DNA of 8,109 nucleotides from Nitrospirota bacterium (GTDB lineage Bacteria; Nitrospirota_A; Leptospirillia; Leptospirillales; Leptospirillaceae). The translations under genes and the position numbers were made by a program. The notes beneath the pieces are model-generated. The model was not told the DNA's origin and did no database searches. It worked only from the letters and a program-made list of their open reading frames with translations. The DNA lies in NCBI GenBank assembly GCA_021802325.1, contig JAKAAM010000042.1, positions 1 through 8,109 on the forward strand. The letters run 5' to 3'. Below are positions 5,997-8,109 of the stretch, piece by piece. Position 1 is the stretch's first letter, and each line of letters begins with the position of its first letter.

Positions 5997-6584
5997 ATGG
6001 ACCGATCCGTCAAAGATCCGGGCCTTGTCGCAAAAGCGGAAAAACTTGTCGTTAAACAATCGGAGGAGAGAAAAATGTCATCACGCTTCGTTCTGGAACG
6101 AGATTTACCGAAACTGCGGGAACAGGTCGCCGAAAGGGAAGATGTTCAAAATTTGCGGTACCAAGCCAAGTTCGCCGGACGGCTCCAGGTCGGCAACCTG
6201 CCCGATTCATCGGTCCTCGGGCTCGCAGATGTCATACGGAAGGATTTTAAGGAATCGGCCATGAAGACAGGCCAGCTCGTCACGGAAACCCGCTACAATC
6301 CCGTTACCCGCCATGAGGAGACTGTCTATTACGGAGACCCGCGCGCCACCTGGGCACCTTTCAAAGCTGGCACTGGCTTTGAGGGAAAGTTTACGCCTCT
6401 CGTGCATTTTGAGGGACACGCCTACCAGGAAGGTAGAATACCGCCGGAAGTCGCAACCCGCATGGCGATCGCGAGGGCGGGAGGCGATCCGAACCTCTAT
6501 GGGGCGAAACCCGCTCCACCGGCGGCTCCGGAACCGAAGACAGGCTTGCTTTCCAAAGTCGTTAAGATCGTCAAAGGAGAATAA
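5997..6584 (+). CDS. Unrecognised 195-aa protein
   Basis: I recognise no family. The N-terminal half is charged and helical (RDLPKLREQVAEREDVQNLR). The middle contains a compact segment with many aromatic residues (RYNPVTRHEETVYYGDPRAT and FEGKFTPLVHFEG), suggesting a small beta-rich domain. The C-terminus is a proline/alanine linker followed by a basic tail (GLLSKVVKIVKGE). No signal peptide or membrane helix is seen. The start at 5997 has no ribosome site but is one base after the upstream stop, so coupling is likely. An internal ATG at 6075, preceded by GGAGGAG, would give 169 aa and may be the main or a second start. Its function in the operon is unknown. Confidence 0.8.
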   Translation: MDRSVKDPGLVAKAEKLVVKQSEERKMSSRFVLERDLPKLREQVAEREDVQNLRYQAKFAGRLQVGNLPDSSVLGLADVIRKDFKESAMKTGQLVTETRYNPVTRHEETVYYGDPRATWAPFKAGTGFEGKFTPLVHFEGHAYQEGRIPPEVATRMAIARAGGDPNLYGAKPAPPAAPEPKTGLLSKVVKIVKGE

Positions 6585-6596
6585 TGCACTTTAAAC

Positions 6597-6625
6597 GGCC
6601 CTCGCTGATATTGACGGCGGGGGCC
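6597..6625 (+). other. 9-bp GC-rich hairpin before the 6640 gene
   Basis: GGCCCTCGC pairs with GCGGGGGCC (one T-G wobble) around an 11-base loop, ending just before the AGGGGGGGAGG ribosome-binding stretch. With no T-run it is unlikely to be a terminator. It could stabilise the transcript or modulate translation of the gene at 6640. Confidence 0.5.
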
Positions 6626-6639
6626 TAGGGGGGGAGGAA

Positions 6640-7443
6640 ATGGGCACCGACGCAATGACGGTGGAGGGATTGCGGAAAATCATTGTCGAAGCGCTTCATG
6701 ACCCGCTTCTCGAAGAGACGGTCCGGGAGGTCATGCGTGAGAAGAAAGCCCGGGGGACTGTTCCCGGAGCCCTGGAAGCCCGACGGCGCGAGAGAGAGGA
6801 GAATTTGTCCTACCTCGACCAAGTGGCTCTGGGCGACACCCGGAGCGCGGAGGAGCGGATAGCGGAAGGGGAAGTCCGACCGGTTTCCCGGGCCGTGAGC
6901 GGTACAGAAGGATTTGCCATGGATTTTCACTCCTCGGACATCGAGGAACACGTCCGGGCATTGACCGTTCAACTGGAACGGTTGAAAGCCGGGGACATGA
7001 CGCCTGTTGAAGAAATGCTTTTCGTTCAAGCGAATAGTCTGGATCTGCTTTTCAATTCTCTGACGAAGAAGGCCGGCGAGGCCATGCAGGAGGATCGATT
7101 CCGCCGGGAAGGGACATTGGACCGGATGGAACGGCTTCTCCGTCTTGCTCTAAAAGCCCAAATGCAAAGCGCCCAAACGCTTCGAACTCTGGGGGAGATC
7201 CGGAACCCGCGCTCTGTGGCCTTCGTCAAACAACTGAACGCGGCGGACCAGCAGATCGTGAACAATGGGACCCTCGGGGGCGGGAAGGAAACAGGAATTA
7301 AGCAAAACGAACTATCTCAACAAGAGGGGGAGTATGTCGAAGTACTGGAGCCAAGAGGAACGAAAGCGACAGGCGGAGCGGATCCGGTCATGGTCTCCAT
7401 GGAGAGCCAGCACAGGACCCCGAACTCCCGGAGGAAAAAGTAG
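6640..7443 (+). CDS. Conserved hypothetical protein, 267 aa, helical with ALKAQ/VKQ core
   Basis: The recognisable core is at residues ~125-212: EMLFVQANSLDLLFNSLTKKA, a helical stretch, LRLALKAQMQSAQTLRTLGE, then IRNPRSVAFVKQLNAADQQIVNNG. From memory this core matches a family of unknown function common on proteobacterial plasmids, prophages and islands. The N-terminus (residues 1-90) is charged and more variable. The start at 6640 follows a G-rich stretch (6627-6637); the ribosome site is strong but unusually close. Residues 232-267 are encoded by DNA that also encodes the first 36 residues of the next gene in the +1 frame. No catalytic motif is seen. Co-occurrence with the overlapping small gene suggests that the two act together. 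Confidence 0.85.
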   Translation: MGTDAMTVEGLRKIIVEALHDPLLEETVREVMREKKARGTVPGALEARRREREENLSYLDQVALGDTRSAEERIAEGEVRPVSRAVSGTEGFAMDFHSSDIEEHVRALTVQLERLKAGDMTPVEEMLFVQANSLDLLFNSLTKKAGEAMQEDRFRREGTLDRMERLLRLALKAQMQSAQTLRTLGEIRNPRSVAFVKQLNAADQQIVNNGTLGGGKETGIKQNELSQQEGEYVEVLEPRGTKATGGADPVMVSMESQHRTPNSRRKK

Positions 7444-7543
7444 GGTCTCGAGGAACGCCTACAAAGGAGCGACCAGAGAGATGCTCCGGTCACTTTCCCG
7501 ACTCTTGAGATCACAGAAAAAGAGCCTGGACGACTTGTTCTGA
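7334..7543 (+). CDS. Small KYW/STGPRT-motif protein, 69 aa
   Basis: The protein has the pattern MSKYWSQEERKRQAERIRSW, then SPWRASTGPRTPGGKSRVSR, then a basic helical tail. From memory this resembles a small family of unknown function (KYW..E.R..QA..I..W.PW..STGPRT..GK...RNA) common in Proteobacteria. Its basic content suggests nucleic-acid binding. The start at 7334 is preceded by a purine-rich AGAGG about six bases upstream. It overlaps the end of the preceding gene by 110 nt in the +1 frame. It is the last gene of the operon, 23 bases before the terminator stem. It might be an accessory to the protein encoded at 6640. Confidence 0.82.
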   Translation: MSKYWSQEERKRQAERIRSWSPWRASTGPRTPGGKSRVSRNAYKGATREMLRSLSRLLRSQKKSLDDLF

Positions 7544-7566
7544 TTCCCCCGACCTGACCCACCCTG

Positions 7567-7588
7567 GCCCTCTTCGGAGGGCTTTTTT
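7567..7588 (+). terminator. Intrinsic terminator of the rightward operon
   Basis: GCCCTC-TTCG-GAGGGC is a 6-bp perfect stem with a stable TTCG tetraloop, followed by six T residues. This is a textbook Rho-independent terminator for the operon ending at 7543. On the minus strand the stem has no downstream T-run, so it would not efficiently stop the convergent RHH transcript. Confidence 0.93.
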
Positions 7589-7593
7589 ATTAT

Positions 7594-7839
7594 CTACAGA
7601 TCCTTTGCCGTGTATTTCCTCAAAGCCTCCGGATTGGAGAGCAGAATGGCGGCAACGCGCCGGTGTTCTTCGATGATGAGCTTTGCCATGACTTCCCCTT
7701 TGTTCAGCCTATGGAAACGGCACAGGCAGTCCAGGGCGGCGACCTCTTGCCGGTGCAATCTCAACAAGACGTTTCGGCCGCCCGATTCCTTGAGCGCGGC
7801 CAGGCGTTTTCGGTCCCGTTCGGCTTGCGATAGCGGCAT
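7594..7839 (-). CDS. Ribbon-helix-helix DNA-binding regulator, 81 aa
   Basis: Residues ~22-61 fit the ribbon-helix-helix pattern: a beta strand RNVLLRLHRQ, helix QEVAALDCLCRFH, then LNKGEVMAKLIIEEHRRV as the second helix. The N-terminus MPLSQAERDRKRLAALKESG resembles those of other small phage regulators. Such proteins bind palindromic operators as dimers and usually repress. The ATG at 7839 is chosen because AGGGAGGG lies seven bases upstream; an upstream in-frame start at 7884 would place the operator inside the coding region. It is transcribed toward the main operon, converging on the shared terminator region. A promoter with a palindrome is present upstream, so it is probably autoregulated. 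The int promoter and attP region are plausible targets. No toxin gene is adjacent, so a classical antitoxin is less likely. Confidence 0.85.
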   Translation of the reverse strand: MPLSQAERDRKRLAALKESGGRNVLLRLHRQEVAALDCLCRFHRLNKGEVMAKLIIEEHRRVAAILLSNPEALRKYTAKDL

Positions 7840-7862
7840 GGTTGATCCCTCCCTTTGAATCC

Positions 7863-7891
7863 ATTCTACCCTGTGGATAGCCACAAGGCAA
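7863..7891 (-). promoter_or_regulatory. RHH promoter with palindromic operator TGTGG-N4-CCACA
   Basis: On the minus strand a -35 TTGCCT (7886-7891) and a -10 TAGAAT (7863-7868) are separated by exactly 17 bp. The spacer contains the palindrome TGTGG-N4-CCACA (7872-7885). A bound repressor would block RNA polymerase directly, so autoregulation by the RHH product is the simplest reading. The ribosome site at 7847-7854 follows at a normal distance. Confidence 0.7.
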
Positions 7892-7915
7892 AAAGGGGGA
7901 TTTTTCTCGCCGGAA

Positions 7916-7934
7916 ATGGAACATGTATGGAACA
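7916..7934 (+). repeat. Right ATGGAACA repeat pair, candidate arm sites
   Basis: ATGGAACATGTATGGAACA is the counterpart of the left pair at 350-368, differing at one base, with the same orientation and 11-bp spacing. It lies 48 bp from the attR core and 25 bp upstream of the RHH -35. The asymmetry (132 bp left, 48 bp right) resembles unequal P and P' arms in attP. Confidence 0.6.
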
Positions 7935-7982
7935 GGGAGAAGGAGACGAGGGAGAGAGTTGTGCTAAGTTATCATAAAAGAA

Positions 7983-8026
7983 TGGCTGGGGGACTAGGGG
8001 TCGAACCTAGATAGACAGATCCAGAG
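7983..8026 (-). repeat. attR: attR: tRNA-Gln 3' core within the intact tRNA
   Basis: These bases are identical to attL at 174-217. Here the repeat is part of a complete tRNA-Gln, so the element preserves tRNA function. Identity runs from C32 of the anticodon loop through the CCA end. Confidence 0.93.
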
Positions 8027-8056
8027 ACTGTCGTCCTGCCATTAGACGATCCCCCA
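7983..8056 (-). tRNA. tRNA-Gln (CTG), CCA encoded
   Basis: The 74-nt minus-strand sequence folds as a cloverleaf: 7-bp acceptor TGGGGGA/TCCCCCA with the U1-A72 pair typical of tRNA-Gln, a D arm from GTCTAATGGCAGGAC, anticodon loop CTCTGGA with CTG reading CAG, variable loop CTAT, a perfect T stem CTAGG/CCTAG with loop TTCGACC, discriminator G and an encoded CCA. The 3' 44 nt (anticodon loop to CCA) is the integration core. The anticodon stem is 4 bp plus a U-U mismatch. The 5' half is chromosomal; the 3' half was replaced by the element's identical copy. Confidence 0.96.
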
Positions 8057-8078
8057 GAGCGGTAGGTAACGGCCAAGG

Positions 8079-8108
8079 ATCATACCATAAGGGTCAGGAA
8101 ATTGTCCA
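8079..8108 (-). promoter_or_regulatory. tRNA-Gln promoter
   Basis: On the minus strand TGGACA (-35, 8103-8108) and TATGAT (-10, 8079-8084) are separated by 18 bp, about 22 bp upstream of the tRNA 5' end. Both hexamers match the sigma-70 consensus at five of six positions. Confidence 0.6.
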
Positions 8109-8109
8109 T

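Larger units (their letters stand above)
174..8026. mobile_element. Complete integrated element in tRNA-Gln, satellite/PICI-like
   Basis: The element is bounded by exact 44-bp direct repeats (174-217 and 7983-8026) that correspond to the 3' part of a tRNA-Gln gene. Inside are a tyrosine integrase next to the left repeat, an AlpA-type HTH gene, a DUF3854-VapE primase-helicase with iterons, several small genes and an RHH regulator. Excision would give a 7809-bp circle. No capsid, terminase, relaxase or conjugation gene is visible. This combination (integrase, AlpA, VapE primase, origin) is known from P4-like and PICI-like phage satellites and small replicative islands. The boundaries are seen directly; the satellite lifestyle is inferred. 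Confidence 0.9.

Noticed and set aside
7594..7839. RHH protein as an antitoxin of a toxin-antitoxin pair
   Set aside because: No small toxin gene lies next to it in either direction on the same strand.
7840..7884. Upstream start of the RHH gene
   Set aside because: It would place the promoter -10 and operator inside the coding region and lacks the AGGGAGGG site that precedes the ATG at 7839.

Overview
The window holds one complete, compact integrated mobile element of about 7.8 kb in a bacterial chromosome. A tRNA-Gln gene (anticodon CTG, minus strand, 7983-8056) lies at the right edge. Its 3' part, 44 bp from the anticodon loop to the encoded CCA, is repeated exactly at 174-217. These copies are attL and attR, so the excised circle would be 7809 bp. 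The host appears to be a moderately GC-rich Gram-negative-type bacterium: Shine-Dalgarno sites are strong, the integrase is of the P4-like class, and several small proteins resemble families I associate with Proteobacteria and similar phyla. I cannot name the host.

Layout from left to right: chromosomal flank (1-173); attL (174-217); promoter and ATGGAACA repeats (321-435); tyrosine integrase (450-1613); an unrecognised 243-aa cargo-like gene (1685-2416); a large inverted repeat and regulatory gap (2417-2550); then a rightward operon. The operon encodes an AlpA/excisionase-type HTH protein (2551-2742), a DUF3854-VapE primase-helicase (2744-5029) with iteron repeats in its 3' end, a zinc-ribbon/SH3-like protein (5029-5577), a 25-aa membrane peptide (5561-5638), a 59-aa charged protein (5816-5995), an unrecognised protein (5997-6584), and an overlapping pair of small conserved-looking proteins (6640-7443 and 7334-7543). 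It ends at a clear intrinsic terminator (7567-7588). A ribbon-helix-helix (RHH) regulator gene (7594-7839) runs the other way, with its own promoter and a palindromic operator. A second ATGGAACA repeat pair (7916-7934) and attR follow.

The genes suggest an autonomously replicating integrative element of satellite type, comparable to P4/PICI-like phage satellites or small replicative islands. Integrase and the HTH protein would handle integration and excision. The primase-helicase with the adjacent iteron cluster forms a replication module. The RHH and HTH proteins are the likely regulators. No capsid, tail, terminase, relaxase or recognisable toxin gene is visible, so any transfer would depend on a helper. 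That lifestyle is inference; the att sites, integrase, primase-helicase and iterons are read directly from the sequence.

The observations most worth checking are the iteron origin inside the primase gene, the 110-nt out-of-frame overlap of two apparently conserved genes, the matching ATGGAACA repeats at both ends, the cargo-like gene beside the integrase, and placement of the RHH gene downstream of the tRNA promoter.
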